This document shows positions 42,188 through 54,116 of a stretch of DNA of 64,000 nucleotides, in pieces (the stretch's first letter is position 1; each line of letters opens with the position of its first letter). This DNA comes from Paracoccus alcaliphilus. GTDB taxonomy: Bacteria; Pseudomonadota; Alphaproteobacteria; Rhodobacterales; Rhodobacteraceae. Below the pieces are notes generated by a model that ran no database searches, was not told the DNA's origin, and worked only from the letters and a program-made list of their open reading frames with translations. A program made the translations under genes and the position numbers. The stretch covers positions 3,296,001 through 3,360,000 of the forward strand of contig NZ_CP067124.1 in assembly GCF_028553725.1 (NCBI RefSeq), written 5' to 3'.

Positions 42188-43306
42188 TCAGTCCTTCGGG
42201 ATAGGCCGGGTGGAATGGATCGAAAGTCCGTAGCCGTCAAGCCCCACGATCTTCACCGGCACCGAATTGGTCATCAGTTCCAGTTCAGACAGGCCAAGCG
42301 CCGACAGGATCTGCGCGCCGACGCCATATTGACGCAGCGTATGGGGGCCGGCCTCGCCACCCGGACCGATGGTGTTGTTCAGGTCGCGGATCAGCACCAC
42401 GACGCCGCGCCCCTCGGCGGCGATGGCGCGCATCGCGGCAGGCAGGCTGCCGGCATCCTCGCGCCCGATGCCCAGCACGTCATGCAGCGGGTCCAGCGCG
42501 TGCATCCTGACCAGCACCGGCCCCGGCGCGGCCAGATCGCCCTTGGTCAGCACAATATGTTCAGCGCCCTGAATCTCGTCGGCAAAGATGCGCATCATCC
42601 ATTCGCCGCCGTGGATCGAGCTTACCGCCTGCTGCTTGCGTTCCGCGATCAGATTGTCATGGCGGCGGCGATAGCGGATCAGATCGCTGATCGTGCCGAT
42701 CTTCAGCCCGTGCCGCTGCGCGAAGGCGATCAGGTCGGGCAGCCGCGCCATGGTGCCGTCCTCGTTCATGATCTCGCAGATCACGCCCGAAGGGTTCAGC
42801 CCGGCCAGCCGGGAAATATCGACGGCGGCCTCGGTATGACCCGCGCGGACCAGCACGCCGCCATCGCGGGCACGCAGCGGAAAGACGTGACCGGGCGAAG
42901 CGATATCCTGCGGCCCGCTGCCCGGATCAATGGCAACACCGACGGTGCGGGCGCGGTCATGGGCGGAAATGCCGGTGGTCACGCCTTCGCGGGCCTCGAT
43001 GGACATGGTGAAGGCGGTCTCGTGACGGCTGGAATTCTTCGGGCTCATCAGTTGCAGCCCCAGCGCGTCGATCCGCTCGGGCGGCATCGCAAGGCAGATC
43101 AGCCCGCGACCATGCGTCGCCATGAAATTGATCGCATCGGGCGTGGCCATCTGGGCGGGGATGACCAGATCGCCCTCGTTCTCGCGGTCCTCGTGATCGA
43201 CAAGGATGAACATCCGGCCATTGCGGGCATCCTCGATGATCTCTTCGGTCGAAGAAATCGCGTCCGACATGTCACGCTCGACCGGACCGGGTTTTTCATA
43301 CTGCAT
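42188..43306 (-). CDS. ribB: 3,4-dihydroxy-2-butanone-4-phosphate synthase with degenerate GCHII-like domain
   Basis: 372 aa. The N-terminal RibB domain is intact: [35 protein letters not shown] and the RHETAF motif followed by ISAHDRA. The C-terminal GTP-cyclohydrolase-II-like half lacks the three zinc cysteines expected after [16 protein letters not shown] (normally H-S-E-C..CDCG). So it fits the RibBX type, with one active domain, and GTP cyclohydrolase II must be encoded elsewhere. Between ribE and ribH in the operon. Confidence 0.92.
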   Translation of the reverse strand: MQYEKPGPVERDMSDAISSTEEIIEDARNGRMFILVDHEDRENEGDLVIPAQMATPDAINFMATHGRGLICLAMPPERIDALGLQLMSPKNSSRHETAFTMSIEAREGVTTGISAHDRARTVGVAIDPGSGPQDIASPGHVFPLRARDGGVLVRAGHTEAAVDISRLAGLNPSGVICEIMNEDGTMARLPDLIAFAQRHGLKIGTISDLIRYRRRHDNLIAERKQQAVSSIHGGEWMMRIFADEIQGAEHIVLTKGDLAAPGPVLVRMHALDPLHDVLGIGREDAGSLPAAMRAIAAEGRGVVVLIRDLNNTIGPGGEAGPHTLRQYGVGAQILSALGLSELELMTNSVPVKIVGLDGYGLSIHSTRPIPKD

Positions 43307-43348
43307 CTGGCATTCCTTCGAAATACTGTCGCCCCCTGCCGCCGCCGG

Positions 43349-43951
43349 TCACGACGCCGCGCCCATCTCGGCCAGCCGCGCGACATAGCGCGCCAGCGTG
43401 TCGATCTCCAGGTTGATGCTGTCGCCTGCGCGCGCATCGCCCCAGGTGGTGACCTCTTGCGTATGCGGGATCAGGTTGATGCCGAAACGGTTGCCCTCGA
43501 CCTCGTTCACCGTCAGCGAGGTGCCGTTCAGCGCCACCGAGCCCTTGGGCGCGATGAACCGCGCCAGTTCCGGCGGTGCGGCGAATGTCAGGCGCAGGCT
43601 GTCGCCCTCGTCATGCATCTCGACGATGGTGGCCACGCCATCGACATGGCCGCTGACGATATGGCCGCCCAACTCGTCGCCGACCTTCAGCGCGCGTTCA
43701 AGATTCACGCGCTGCCCGACCGCCCAGCCATTCGCGCCGATATTGGTTTTCGACAGCGTCTCGGCCGAGACATCGACATCGAACCAGTCCGCGCCCTTGG
43801 CCACCACCGTCAGGCAGACGCCGTCGCAGGCGATCGAGGCGCCGATGGCCACGCCCTCCATGTCATAGCCGCAACCGATCCGGGCGCGCATGTCGCCCCG
43901 CGCCTCGACCGCCATGATTGTGCCGATATCGGTGATAATTCCCGTGAACAT
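43349..43951 (-). CDS. ribE: Riboflavin synthase, alpha subunit type
   Basis: 200 aa starting MFTGIITDIGTI, the family signature. Two tandem lumazine-binding barrels are visible: SIACDGVCLTVVAKGADWFD VDVSAETL and SVALNGTSLTVNEVEGNRFG INLIPHTQEVT. It dismutates two lumazines into riboflavin. First gene of the leftward ribE-ribBX-ribH-nusB run. No FMN riboswitch was seen upstream. Confidence 0.95.
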   Translation of the reverse strand: MFTGIITDIGTIMAVEARGDMRARIGCGYDMEGVAIGASIACDGVCLTVVAKGADWFDVDVSAETLSKTNIGANGWAVGQRVNLERALKVGDELGGHIVSGHVDGVATIVEMHDEGDSLRLTFAAPPELARFIAPKGSVALNGTSLTVNEVEGNRFGINLIPHTQEVTTWGDARAGDSINLEIDTLARYVARLAEMGAAS

Positions 43952-44206
43952 CCGCTGCCCTCGTATCCTTTTCCCGACCTAGGGCATCCACATGCCCCGT
44001 GCAAGCGGTCAGCCGCTCATGCAGCCGCCCTGTCCAAACAGACAGCATGGTCATCGCGATGTTATGCTGGCATTATCCCTGATTGCGAGTCATTCCCTGT
44101 TTTTGCGCCGCCGGTTGGCGCGTCACCGGAACCGACCAGTCAGGACCCGAGTCTGCGCATGTTTCACACGCCTGTCGCCACCCGGCTCGAGGACGCAGGA
44201 TCGGCC

Positions 44207-45505
44207 ATGACCGATGCCCCGGCGAATGGGTCACGAGTCTTTCTGATGTTGCAGGGGCCGCACGGGCCGTTCTTCAACCAGTTGGCCGGGCTTTTGCGCG
44301 ATGCGGGGGCGACGGTCTGGCGCTGCGGCTTCAACGCGGGCGACGAGTTCTTCTGGTCCGACAAGGAAAAATTCATCCGCCACGAGGGCACGCAGGACGA
44401 CTGGCCCGACCATCTGCGCCGTATCGCCGACGACAAGGGCGTGACCGATATCGTGCTTTATGGCGATGTGCGCCCGATCCATGCCGCCGCCCGCGCGCTG
44501 GCCAGCGCGCGCGAATTGCGGCTGCATGTGTTCGAGGAAGGCTATCTGCGCCCCTACTGGATCAGCTATGAACGCGGCGGCTCGAACGGCAATTCGACGC
44601 TGATGCATATCCCGCTGTCGCAGATGCGCAGCGTGCTGCGCGACACATTGACCGAGATCCGCCGCCCGCCCGCCAAATGGGGCGACATGCGGCATCATAA
44701 GTTCTATGGCGCCTTCTATCATTTTCTGGTGCTGGTGGCGAACCGGCGTTACCGCGCCTATCACGGACATCGGGCGATTTCGGTACTGCAAGAGTTCCGG
44801 CTGAACCTGCGCCGTCTGGTGCTGGCGCCGGTCTATAGCGTCCAGCGCTCGTTGCAGTGGCGCCGATTCCGCCGCAGCGGCTCTCCCTATTCGCTGGCGC
44901 TGATGCAGTTGGAGCATGATTCCAACTTTCTTGGCCATTCCAGCTTTCGCCACAATTCCGAATTCATCGAGATGGTGGTCGAGGAATTCGCCCGTTCCGC
45001 GCCGCATCACCATCACCTGCTGTTCAAGGCCCACCCGCTGGAGGATGGCCGCGCCCGCAATCTCAGTTCGATCCGCAACGCCGCCCGCCTGCATGGCATC
45101 AGCGACCGCGTGCATTACCTGCGCGGCGGCAAGCTGGCCGAGCAGCTGGGGCAGGCCCGTTCGGTGGTCACGGTCAATTCCACCGCAGCCCAGCAGGCGC
45201 TGTGGCGCGGCATCCCGGTCAAGGCGCTTGGCAATGCCGTCTATGACAAGCCCGGCATCGTCTCGGATCAAAGCCTGCGCGATTTCCTGATCCGGCCCAA
45301 GACGCCCGACGCACAGGCCTATCGCTGCTTTCGCGACTATCTGTTGCAGACCAGCCAGATTCCGGGCGGGTTCTATTCCGCACGCTCGCGTTCCCATGCG
45401 CTGCGTCTGGTCAGCGATCTGATCCTGGCACCCGACGACCCGTATGAATCGCTGGCTTCGGGACATGCGACCCATCGGCATCAACTGGCGGATTCCGAAA
45501 ACTGA
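44207..45505 (+). CDS. kpsS: KpsS-like capsular polysaccharide protein (Kdo transferase family)
   Basis: 432 aa from the ATG at 44207 (AGGA upstream); ATG 44159 is an alternative with a weaker site. FLMLQGPHGPFFNQLAGLLR, YGDVRPIHAAARALA, VFEEGYLRPYWIS and VTVNSTAAQQALWRGIPVKA LG are KpsS/LipB-family motifs. The family adds the first beta-Kdo to the lipid anchor of group 2-type capsules. First gene of a three-gene plus-strand module inserted in the riboflavin cluster. Confidence 0.9.
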   Translation: MTDAPANGSRVFLMLQGPHGPFFNQLAGLLRDAGATVWRCGFNAGDEFFWSDKEKFIRHEGTQDDWPDHLRRIADDKGVTDIVLYGDVRPIHAAARALASARELRLHVFEEGYLRPYWISYERGGSNGNSTLMHIPLSQMRSVLRDTLTEIRRPPAKWGDMRHHKFYGAFYHFLVLVANRRYRAYHGHRAISVLQEFRLNLRRLVLAPVYSVQRSLQWRRFRRSGSPYSLALMQLEHDSNFLGHSSFRHNSEFIEMVVEEFARSAPHHHHLLFKAHPLEDGRARNLSSIRNAARLHGISDRVHYLRGGKLAEQLGQARSVVTVNSTAAQQALWRGIPVKALGNAVYDKPGIVSDQSLRDFLIRPKTPDAQAYRCFRDYLLQTSQIPGGFYSARSRSHALRLVSDLILAPDDPYESLASGHATHRHQLADSEN

Positions 45506-45593
45506 TCGCATGATATTATGGAAACCGGGGCGAAGTCGCGCTAAGGTCCGGTTCATTAATAAAAACAGACTTCCATGGACAGGAGATCTTGAG

Positions 45594-46724
45594 GTGACAG
45601 CGCTGATGCCCCTGGGCGGGCTTTACCGATTGACGATGCTGGCTGCGCTCTGTCTCGTCACTGCCTGCGGTCTGCCGCGTTCCGGCCCGACCAAGAAAGA
45701 GATTTATTCGGGCGCCGTCGAGCGGGGCGGGAATACCCATGTCATCTATGTGAATGACCATGTGGCCCGGGCCAGCAATTTCGCCGCCTCTTATGGTTTC
45801 TCCAACAGCTTCCGGCAGGCGGCGACCGTGGGCGCCGACGAGATCCGCGCAGGCGATGTGCTGGGCCTGTCGATCTGGGAAAACGTCGATGACGGGCTGC
45901 TGACCTCGCTTGGTACCAGTTCGACCGACCTGACCGAGATTCAGGTGGACAGCGGCGGTTATATCTTCGTGCCCTATGCCGGGCGCATCCGGGCGGCAGG
46001 CAACACGCCCGACCAACTGCGCAACATCATCACCGAACGCCTCAGTTCGCAGACGCCCGACCCGCAGGTCACCGTGGCCCGCGTGGCGGGCGACGGCGCG
46101 ACCGTGTCGGTGATGGGCAAGGTCAACGGACAGGGCGTCTATCCGATCGAGCGTCCGACCCGCAGCCTGTCGTCCATGCTGGCGCGTTCCGGCGGTGTGT
46201 CGATCGAGCCCGAGGTCGCGGTCGTCACCGTCAAACGCGGCAATGATTCCGGCAAGGTCTGGCTGACCGATCTGTATGCCAGCCCCTCGAACGACATCGC
46301 ACTGCGCCCCGGCGACGTGATTCTGGTGGAAGAGGATCAGCGTTCCTTCACCGCCATCGGCGCCCTTGGCGGCCAGACCCGCGTGCCTCTGGGCAACGAG
46401 ATGATCAACGCCATCGAGGCCGTGGCCATGGTTGGCGGGCTGAGCACCAACCTGGCCGATCCCACCGGCGTCTTCATCCTGCGCGACGAGCCGGAATCGG
46501 TCGCCAGCCGGGTGCTGGGCAAGCCGGTCGTGGGCTCGCAGCGCATGGCCTATGTGCTGGACCTGACCCGTCCCAACGGGCTGTTCCTCGCCCGCGACTT
46601 CCTGATCCGGGACGAGGATACGATCTATGTCACCGAAGCGCCCTTCGTTCAGTGGAACAAGCGTCTCTCGGCGATCACAGGCGGCATCAGTTCGGCCGAT
46701 TCCGTGGCATCCTTCGGCAATTAA
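45594..46724 (+). CDS. Wza-like polysaccharide export lipoprotein
   Basis: 376 aa from the GTG at 45594, with AGGAG at 8 nt. A lipoprotein signal ends LVTAC (Cys25). The polysaccharide export (Poly_export) domain has RAGDVLGLSIWENVDDG and VDSGGYIFVPYAGRIRAAGN TP; SLBB-type segments follow (VMGKVNGQGVYPIERP, GAL GGQTRVPLGNEMINAIEA). It would form the outer-membrane exit channel for capsule. 6 nt before kpsC. Confidence 0.9.
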   Translation: MTALMPLGGLYRLTMLAALCLVTACGLPRSGPTKKEIYSGAVERGGNTHVIYVNDHVARASNFAASYGFSNSFRQAATVGADEIRAGDVLGLSIWENVDDGLLTSLGTSSTDLTEIQVDSGGYIFVPYAGRIRAAGNTPDQLRNIITERLSSQTPDPQVTVARVAGDGATVSVMGKVNGQGVYPIERPTRSLSSMLARSGGVSIEPEVAVVTVKRGNDSGKVWLTDLYASPSNDIALRPGDVILVEEDQRSFTAIGALGGQTRVPLGNEMINAIEAVAMVGGLSTNLADPTGVFILRDEPESVASRVLGKPVVGSQRMAYVLDLTRPNGLFLARDFLIRDEDTIYVTEAPFVQWNKRLSAITGGISSADSVASFGN

Positions 46725-46731
46725 GGTCGTC

Positions 46732-48741
46732 ATGCCGCCGACAACAGATCCGGTCGCCGGGGGGATTCCCCGGCGGCTTTTCGTTTACAACGGCGGTTTC
46801 TGGACCAAACCCCGGCTGCGGCGGATCCTGTCGCTGGCCGGGTGGCAGATCGCCGCCGGCCTGCCCCGACGCGGCGGTGCCATCGGCATCTGGGGGGCCA
46901 GCCCGACGGCTTGGCGCGGCCGCCATATCGCGCAGCGGCGCGGCGTCGATCTGGTCACGGTCGAGGACGCCTTCCTGCGATCCGTCCTGCCCGGGCGGGC
47001 CAAGGGTGCGCTGGCGCGGCGCGGTCCTATCGGATTGCTGATCGACCCCCACGGGCTGCATTTCGATCCCGGCCGCCCTTCGCTGATCGAGCATCTGATC
47101 CACGATCCGCAAACCGCCACCCTGACCGATCAGGCACGGCTGGGCATCGACCGGCTGCGGGCGCTGGATCTGTCGAAATACAACGCCCACCGGCCCGATC
47201 TCGATCCGCCCGGCAGCGGCTATGTGCTTGTGATCGACCAGACGCGGGGCGATGCCTCGCTGATGGGTGCGGGGCGCGATCTGTTTCTGCGCATGCTGGC
47301 GGCGGCGCGGGCCGAACATCCGGGCAAGCCGCTGGTGATCCGCAGTCACCCCGAAACCGCCGCCGGTCTGCGCCTCGGCCACCTGACCCCCGCAGACCTG
47401 CAACCGGGTGAAACCTTTTGCGACGGGCCCATCTCTCCATGGAAGCTGGTCGGCCAGGCGGCGGCGGTCTATGCCGTCAGTTCGCAACTGGGATACGAGG
47501 CGCTGCTGGCCGATCATCGTCCGCGCCTGTTCGGACAGCCCTTTTACGCCGGCTGGGGCCTCAGCGATGACGAATTTCCGCTGCCCGCCGACCGCCGCGG
47601 CCGGGCCACACCCGAATTGCTGTTCGCCGCCAGCCATCTGCGCGCGCCGGTCTGGTATGATCCCTGCCGCGATGCGCTGACCGATTTCGACGGCGCGCTG
47701 AACCAGATCGAGGCCGAAACCCGCGCCTTCCGGCAAGACCGCGACGGCCATCTGGCCTATGGGATGCGGCTGTGGAAACGCCCCTTCATCGCCCACATCT
47801 TCGGGAATGGGCGCGGCGTGCGCTTTACCCGCCGCCCCTCGCCCGATGTGACGCTGGCATGGGCGGGCAAGGCCGCCGAGACCCCCGGCGCGATCCGGGT
47901 CGAGGACGGCTTCCTGCGCTCTCGCGGGTTGGGGGCGGCGCTGATCCCGCCCCTGTCGCTGATCGCCGACGATCTGGGCATCTATTACGACCCGACCCGC
48001 CCCAGCCGACTGGAGCATCTGATCGCCGCCCCGCCGCCTCCGGGCGCCACCGGGCGCGCCCGCCGCCTGATCGACATGATCCGTCAGGCGCGGCTGTCGA
48101 AATACAATCTGGTGGGCGACCCCACCCCGCTGCCGCCCGGCGATGGCCCGCTGATCCTCGTGCCCGGTCAGGTCGAGGATGACGCCTCGATCCTTCTTGG
48201 CGCCGGGGTCGAGCGCAGCAATCTGGCGCTGCTGGAACGGGTGCGGGCGGAAAACCCCAAGGCACGGGTGATCTACAAGCCGCATCCCGATGTCGAGGCC
48301 GGGCTGCGTCCCGGCGCCGTTCCGCCCGCCGATCTGGCGCGCCTGACCGATGCGGTGGCCCGCCATGCCGACCCGATGGCGCTGCTGGATCAAATGGATG
48401 CGGTCTGGACAATGACCTCGACGCTGGGGTTCGAGGCGCTGCTGCGCGACCTGCCCGTTACCACACTTGGCGCACCCTTCTATGCCGGTTGGGGACTGAC
48501 CCGCGATCTGGGTCCGGTGCCCGAACGCCGTCAGGCGCGACCGGGGATCGAGGCGCTGGCCCATGCCTGCCTGATCGCCTATCCGCGCTATTTCGATCCG
48601 GTCTCGGGCCTGCCCTGCCCGGCTGAAATCGCGGTGCTGCGGCTGACCGACCCGGCGCTGGCGGCAGGCGGTCCCGCGCTGCGTTTGCTGGCCAAGGCGC
48701 AGGGGCTGATGTCGGGGCACAGCTGGATCTGGCGGCGCTGA
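46732..48741 (+). CDS. kpsC: KpsC-like capsular polysaccharide protein, two Kdo-transferase halves
   Basis: 669 aa from the ATG at 46732. The protein is an internal duplication: VEDAFLRS (77-84) and VEDGFLRS (390-397); HFDPGRPSLIEHLI and YYDPTRPSRLEHLI; SSQLGYEALLADHRPRLFGQPFYAGWGLS and TSTLGFEALLRDL...GAPFYAGWGL. This is the KpsC arrangement of two beta-Kdo transferase modules that build the poly-Kdo linker. Last gene of the capsule module; the ABC export genes are not in the window. Confidence 0.92.
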   Translation: MPPTTDPVAGGIPRRLFVYNGGFWTKPRLRRILSLAGWQIAAGLPRRGGAIGIWGASPTAWRGRHIAQRRGVDLVTVEDAFLRSVLPGRAKGALARRGPIGLLIDPHGLHFDPGRPSLIEHLIHDPQTATLTDQARLGIDRLRALDLSKYNAHRPDLDPPGSGYVLVIDQTRGDASLMGAGRDLFLRMLAAARAEHPGKPLVIRSHPETAAGLRLGHLTPADLQPGETFCDGPISPWKLVGQAAAVYAVSSQLGYEALLADHRPRLFGQPFYAGWGLSDDEFPLPADRRGRATPELLFAASHLRAPVWYDPCRDALTDFDGALNQIEAETRAFRQDRDGHLAYGMRLWKRPFIAHIFGNGRGVRFTRRPSPDVTLAWAGKAAETPGAIRVEDGFLRSRGLGAALIPPLSLIADDLGIYYDPTRPSRLEHLIAAPPPPGATGRARRLIDMIRQARLSKYNLVGDPTPLPPGDGPLILVPGQVEDDASILLGAGVERSNLALLERVRAENPKARVIYKPHPDVEAGLRPGAVPPADLARLTDAVARHADPMALLDQMDAVWTMTSTLGFEALLRDLPVTTLGAPFYAGWGLTRDLGPVPERRQARPGIEALAHACLIAYPRYFDPVSGLPCPAEIAVLRLTDPALAAGGPALRLLAKAQGLMSGHSWIWRR

Positions 48742-48769
48742 CCGGGCCGAAGGTCCGGGCCGCGGTGGC

Positions 48770-48788
48770 GGCCCCCTCGATGGGGGCC
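48770..48788. terminator. Hairpin between kpsC and ribD
   Basis: GGCCCCCTCGATGGGGGCC forms an 8-bp stem between the convergent kpsC and ribD ends. The CCCCC-TCGAT-GGGGG core is the reverse of the edd hairpin (34661-34675), suggesting a recurring terminator-like unit. There is no T-run. Confidence 0.55.
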
Positions 48789-48789
48789 G

Positions 48790-49806
48790 TCAGCGCGATC
48801 CGGCCTGCCAGCGATGGAACAGATCGCCGCCGATGCACCGCGTCTCGATCAGATCGAAGCGCGGCGCATCTGCCAGCCGCTCCAACCCCATCGCCGCCAC
48901 CGCCGCGCTGCCATCGCCACCCAGCGCAACCCCGGCGGTATAGCCGACCAGCTGATCCACCAGCCCCGCCTTCAGCAGCGATGCGGCCAGCATGCCGCCG
49001 CCCTCGCAAAACACCCGCGTCAGCCCCCGCGACCCCAGTTCCGCCATGAAATCCGCCGGATCGCCCGCGACCTGCCACAGCGGGCCATGCGCCGCATCCT
49101 CGGGCGGCAACGCAGGCAGGGGCTGCGCCGACACGATCACCCGCACCGGCTGCCGCACCGCGCCGAAACCCCGCACGTTCAGCGCAGGCAGGTCGGCCCG
49201 CGCCGTGCCGCCGCCCACCATCACCGCGTCATGGGAAAACCGCAGCGCATGGACATGCGCACGCGCGGCGGCTCCGGTGATCCACCGGCTTTCTCCTGAT
49301 GCCGTCGCGATGCGTCCGTCGAAACTGGTCGCCAGCTTCAGCGTCAGCAAGGGCCGCCCGCGCGTGATCCGGCCAAGAAACCCGGCCTGCAAGGCCCGCG
49401 CCTCGGCCTGCCGCACGCCTTCCGTCACCTCGATCCCCGCCGCGCGCAGGATCGCGTGGCCACGGCCCGCCACACGCGCATCCGGGTCGGTCAGGGCCGA
49501 GACCACCCGCCTGATCCCCGCCTGCACCAGCGCCTCGGCGCAGGGCGGTGTGCGGCCGTGATGGGCGCAGGGCTCCAGCGTGACATAGGCGGTGGCGCCG
49601 CGCGCGCCCTGCCCCGCCTGATCCAGCGCCATCCGTTCTGCATGGGGTCGCCCGCCGGGTTGTGTCCAGCCGCGCCCCACGATCCGGCCATCCCGGACCA
49701 GCACGCAGCCCACCGCCGGGTTCGGCCAGACATTGCCCAGACCCCGCCGCGCCAGACGCAACGCATGGGCCATATGGCGCGCGTCGTCGTCAGACCGGGG
49801 CATCAC
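48790..49806 (-). CDS. ribD: Riboflavin biosynthesis deaminase/reductase
   Basis: 338 aa, bifunctional. N-terminal deaminase: [15 protein letters not shown] and [19 protein letters not shown] (Zn ligands His, Cys, Cys). C-terminal reductase: [27 protein letters not shown] and [27 protein letters not shown]. It makes the ribitylamino-pyrimidine. Start overlaps the nrdR stop. It is cut off from ribE by the capsule module. Confidence 0.95.
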   Translation of the reverse strand: MMPRSDDDARHMAHALRLARRGLGNVWPNPAVGCVLVRDGRIVGRGWTQPGGRPHAERMALDQAGQGARGATAYVTLEPCAHHGRTPPCAEALVQAGIRRVVSALTDPDARVAGRGHAILRAAGIEVTEGVRQAEARALQAGFLGRITRGRPLLTLKLATSFDGRIATASGESRWITGAAARAHVHALRFSHDAVMVGGGTARADLPALNVRGFGAVRQPVRVIVSAQPLPALPPEDAAHGPLWQVAGDPADFMAELGSRGLTRVFCEGGGMLAASLLKAGLVDQLVGYTAGVALGGDGSAAVAAMGLERLADAPRFDLIETRCIGGDLFHRWQAGSR

Positions 49807-50267
49807 CCGCTGATATGGCTGGGACGCAGTTCCGATACGAACTTGTCGAAATCGTCCGCATCCTGAAAGTTCTTGTAAACGCTGGCAAATCGCACATAGC
49901 CCACGTTGTCGATCCGCGACAGCGCCTCCATCACGATCTCGCCGATCATCTTCGAGGGAATGTCGGTTTCACCCGTGCTTTCCAGCCGCCGCACGATGCC
50001 GCTGATCATCTGCTCGATCCGCTCAGGCTCGACCGGGCGTTTCTGCATGGCGATACGGATCGAGCGGGCCATCTTGTCGCGGTCGAAATCCTCGCGGCGG
50101 CCATTCGACTTGACCACGACCAGATCGCGCAGCTGCACCCGTTCATAGGTGGTGAAACGGCCACCGCAGGCAGGGCAGAAGCGACGCCTGCGGATTGCGA
50201 CATTGTCCTCGGCCGGTCGGGAGTCCTTGACCTGCGAATCGACGTTTCCGCAAAACGGGCAGCGCAT
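49803..50267 (-). CDS. nrdR: Transcriptional repressor NrdR
   Basis: 154 aa. N-terminal zinc ribbon [20 protein letters not shown] (Cys3/6) with [15 protein letters not shown], followed by the ATP-cone ([29 protein letters not shown]). It represses ribonucleotide reductase genes in response to ATP/dATP. The nrdR-ribD pairing with ATGA overlap is standard in alphaproteobacteria. No NrdR box was found within the window. Confidence 0.97.
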   Translation of the reverse strand: MRCPFCGNVDSQVKDSRPAEDNVAIRRRRFCPACGGRFTTYERVQLRDLVVVKSNGRREDFDRDKMARSIRIAMQKRPVEPERIEQMISGIVRRLESTGETDIPSKMIGEIVMEALSRIDNVGYVRFASVYKNFQDADDFDKFVSELRPSHISG

Positions 50268-50441
50268 GTTCTTGTCCCTTCGGCCCTGATATCCGCAGCG
50301 ACTATAGGAGGGACCGCATGGCTTGGGTAGCCTTATCCACAGGCCACAAGATAGGCTGTCACGAACCTGTGACCTGAAAGTCGCGTTGAGACCGGCAAAT
50401 CCGTCGCAAGATCAAGCCATTGCCGCCCGGGCCAGCCCAAA

Positions 50442-52628
<2,187 letters not shown>

Positions 52629-52758
52629 CGGGCATCCTTCATGCGACAGACCCTAGAAGGTGTGTCCGCGCGCGCGAAAGTCAACCGGGCTGCTGACGGA
52701 AAACGTCAGCAGATGTGACGCAAGCAAGGGGGCTGCCTGCCCCCGTCGCCGTTCCGGC

Positions 52759-52794
52759 GACTCCCCCGGGGATATTTGGGCACCAAAGATGGGG
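52759..52794 (-). repeat. Dispersed intergenic repeat, copy 3 (inverted)
   Basis: On the minus strand it reads ATCTTTGGTGCCCAAATATC followed by CCCGGGGGAGTCG, matching copies 1 and 2. It lies in the 170-bp gap between uvrB and the dehydrogenase gene. Confidence 0.55.
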
Positions 52795-52795
52795 A

Positions 52796-54016
52796 TCAGG
52801 TCTGGCGTTTGAAGCGGGCGGGTTGCATTTCCGCCCAGCCCGGCGCGCCGTCGAGTTCTTCGGCAAGGATTTCGGCGGTGACCGGGCCGAGGGTGAAGCC
52901 CTGATGGCCATGGCCGAAATGCGCCCAGAGGTTGGACTGGTCCGGGACCCGGCCGATCACCGGCAGCATGTCGGGGATGCAGGGGCGGCGGCCGGTCCAG
53001 GGTTCGGCCTCGACCGGGGCGCCGATGTCGAAGAGTTCGCGGGCGGCCTTTTCGCCGTGGCGCAGTTGCGGCGGGGTCAGGCGCGGGTGGCTGGTCAGTT
53101 CCGCCGCCGTGGCGATGCGCAGGCCCCGCCGCATCGGTGAGAGGACGACCGAATTGCCGAAATCGGCGATCGGGTGATTGGGCGGCGTCTCCATCCGGTA
53201 ATGGCGGTGATAGCCGCGTTTGAACACCATCGGCACCTTCAGCCCGTAACGCGCCAGCAGCATCGGCGACCAGGGGCCAAGCGCCACGACGGCGTGTTCA
53301 CCGGTATAGTCATCGGCCCGCCAGCCCGCGCCCTGACGGTGCAGATCGCCCGCATCGCCGTTCACGATCCGCCCGCCGCGACGTTCGAACAGCGCCGCAT
53401 AGGCGGCGACCAGCCCGCCGGGATCGGTGCAGGCCCAGGCATCGGCCCAATGGGTCGCGCCCTCGACCTCGATCTTGATCGTCGGTTCCAGCGCGCGCAG
53501 TGCCTTGCCGTCGATCAGCGTGGCCTCGACCCCGAATTCGTCCAGAAAGCGTTTGGCGGCGGCGCGGGCCCTGGCCATCCGGGCGGGGGTGCGATGCACC
53601 TCGATATAGCCGTCGCGGGTGATGATGTTGTCGGCGCCTGCCGCCTGCACCAGCGGGGCATGGGCCTGGGTCGATTGCCGGATCAACTTGCCCCATGTCA
53701 GCGTCGCCCGGCGATGCCCGGCAGGCAGCGAGTTCAGCGCATAGGTCCAGACGGCGCTGACCTGCGACAACAGCCCCGGCAGGTTCCATTTCACGTCATA
53801 GCCCCGGCCAAGCGCGATCTGGATCAGCGCCGCGGGCGAGAGCGGCATGGCATAGGGTTCGACCGCCTCGGTCTGGATCAGCCCGGCATTGCCATAGCTG
53901 GTTTCACGCCCCGGAATGCCGCGTTCGATGATGGTGACATCATGCCCGCGCGCCTGCAATGCAAGGCCCGTGCTGACGCCGACCATACCCGCACCCAGAA
54001 CCAGAACTTCAGCCAT
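52796..54016 (-). CDS. FAD-dependent D-amino-acid dehydrogenase-like protein
   Basis: 406 aa from the ATG at 54016, with AGGAGG at 5 nt; a GTG at 54022 is less likely. EVLVLGAGMVGVSTGLALQA RGHDVTIIE is the DadA-type Rossmann FAD motif. Later DxxxxLP-like DMLPVIGRVPDQSNLWAHFG HGHQGFTLGP is the DAO family C-terminal motif. It oxidises D-amino acids or related secondary amines, electrons passing to the respiratory chain. Substrate not determinable. Confidence 0.85.
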   Translation of the reverse strand: MAEVLVLGAGMVGVSTGLALQARGHDVTIIERGIPGRETSYGNAGLIQTEAVEPYAMPLSPAALIQIALGRGYDVKWNLPGLLSQVSAVWTYALNSLPAGHRRATLTWGKLIRQSTQAHAPLVQAAGADNIITRDGYIEVHRTPARMARARAAAKRFLDEFGVEATLIDGKALRALEPTIKIEVEGATHWADAWACTDPGGLVAAYAALFERRGGRIVNGDAGDLHRQGAGWRADDYTGEHAVVALGPWSPMLLARYGLKVPMVFKRGYHRHYRMETPPNHPIADFGNSVVLSPMRRGLRIATAAELTSHPRLTPPQLRHGEKAARELFDIGAPVEAEPWTGRRPCIPDMLPVIGRVPDQSNLWAHFGHGHQGFTLGPVTAEILAEELDGAPGWAEMQPARFKRQT

Positions 54017-54116
54017 TATCACCTCCTGACCGATCTGCGGTCAGGGATGCAGATGCTGTTCAATCCGGCAAGAATTTTCGCGCATTCTTCGGCATCTGCC
54101 GAAAACTTTGCAAGAT

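Noticed and set aside
41744..44158. Long plus-strand extension upstream of kpsS
   Set aside because: Opposite ribH, ribBX and ribE; protein-like sequence begins only at about 44207.
43952..44206. FMN riboswitch upstream of ribE
   Set aside because: Looked for the conserved AGGGCGGGG...CCCACCGGCGGT core on the minus strand and did not find it.
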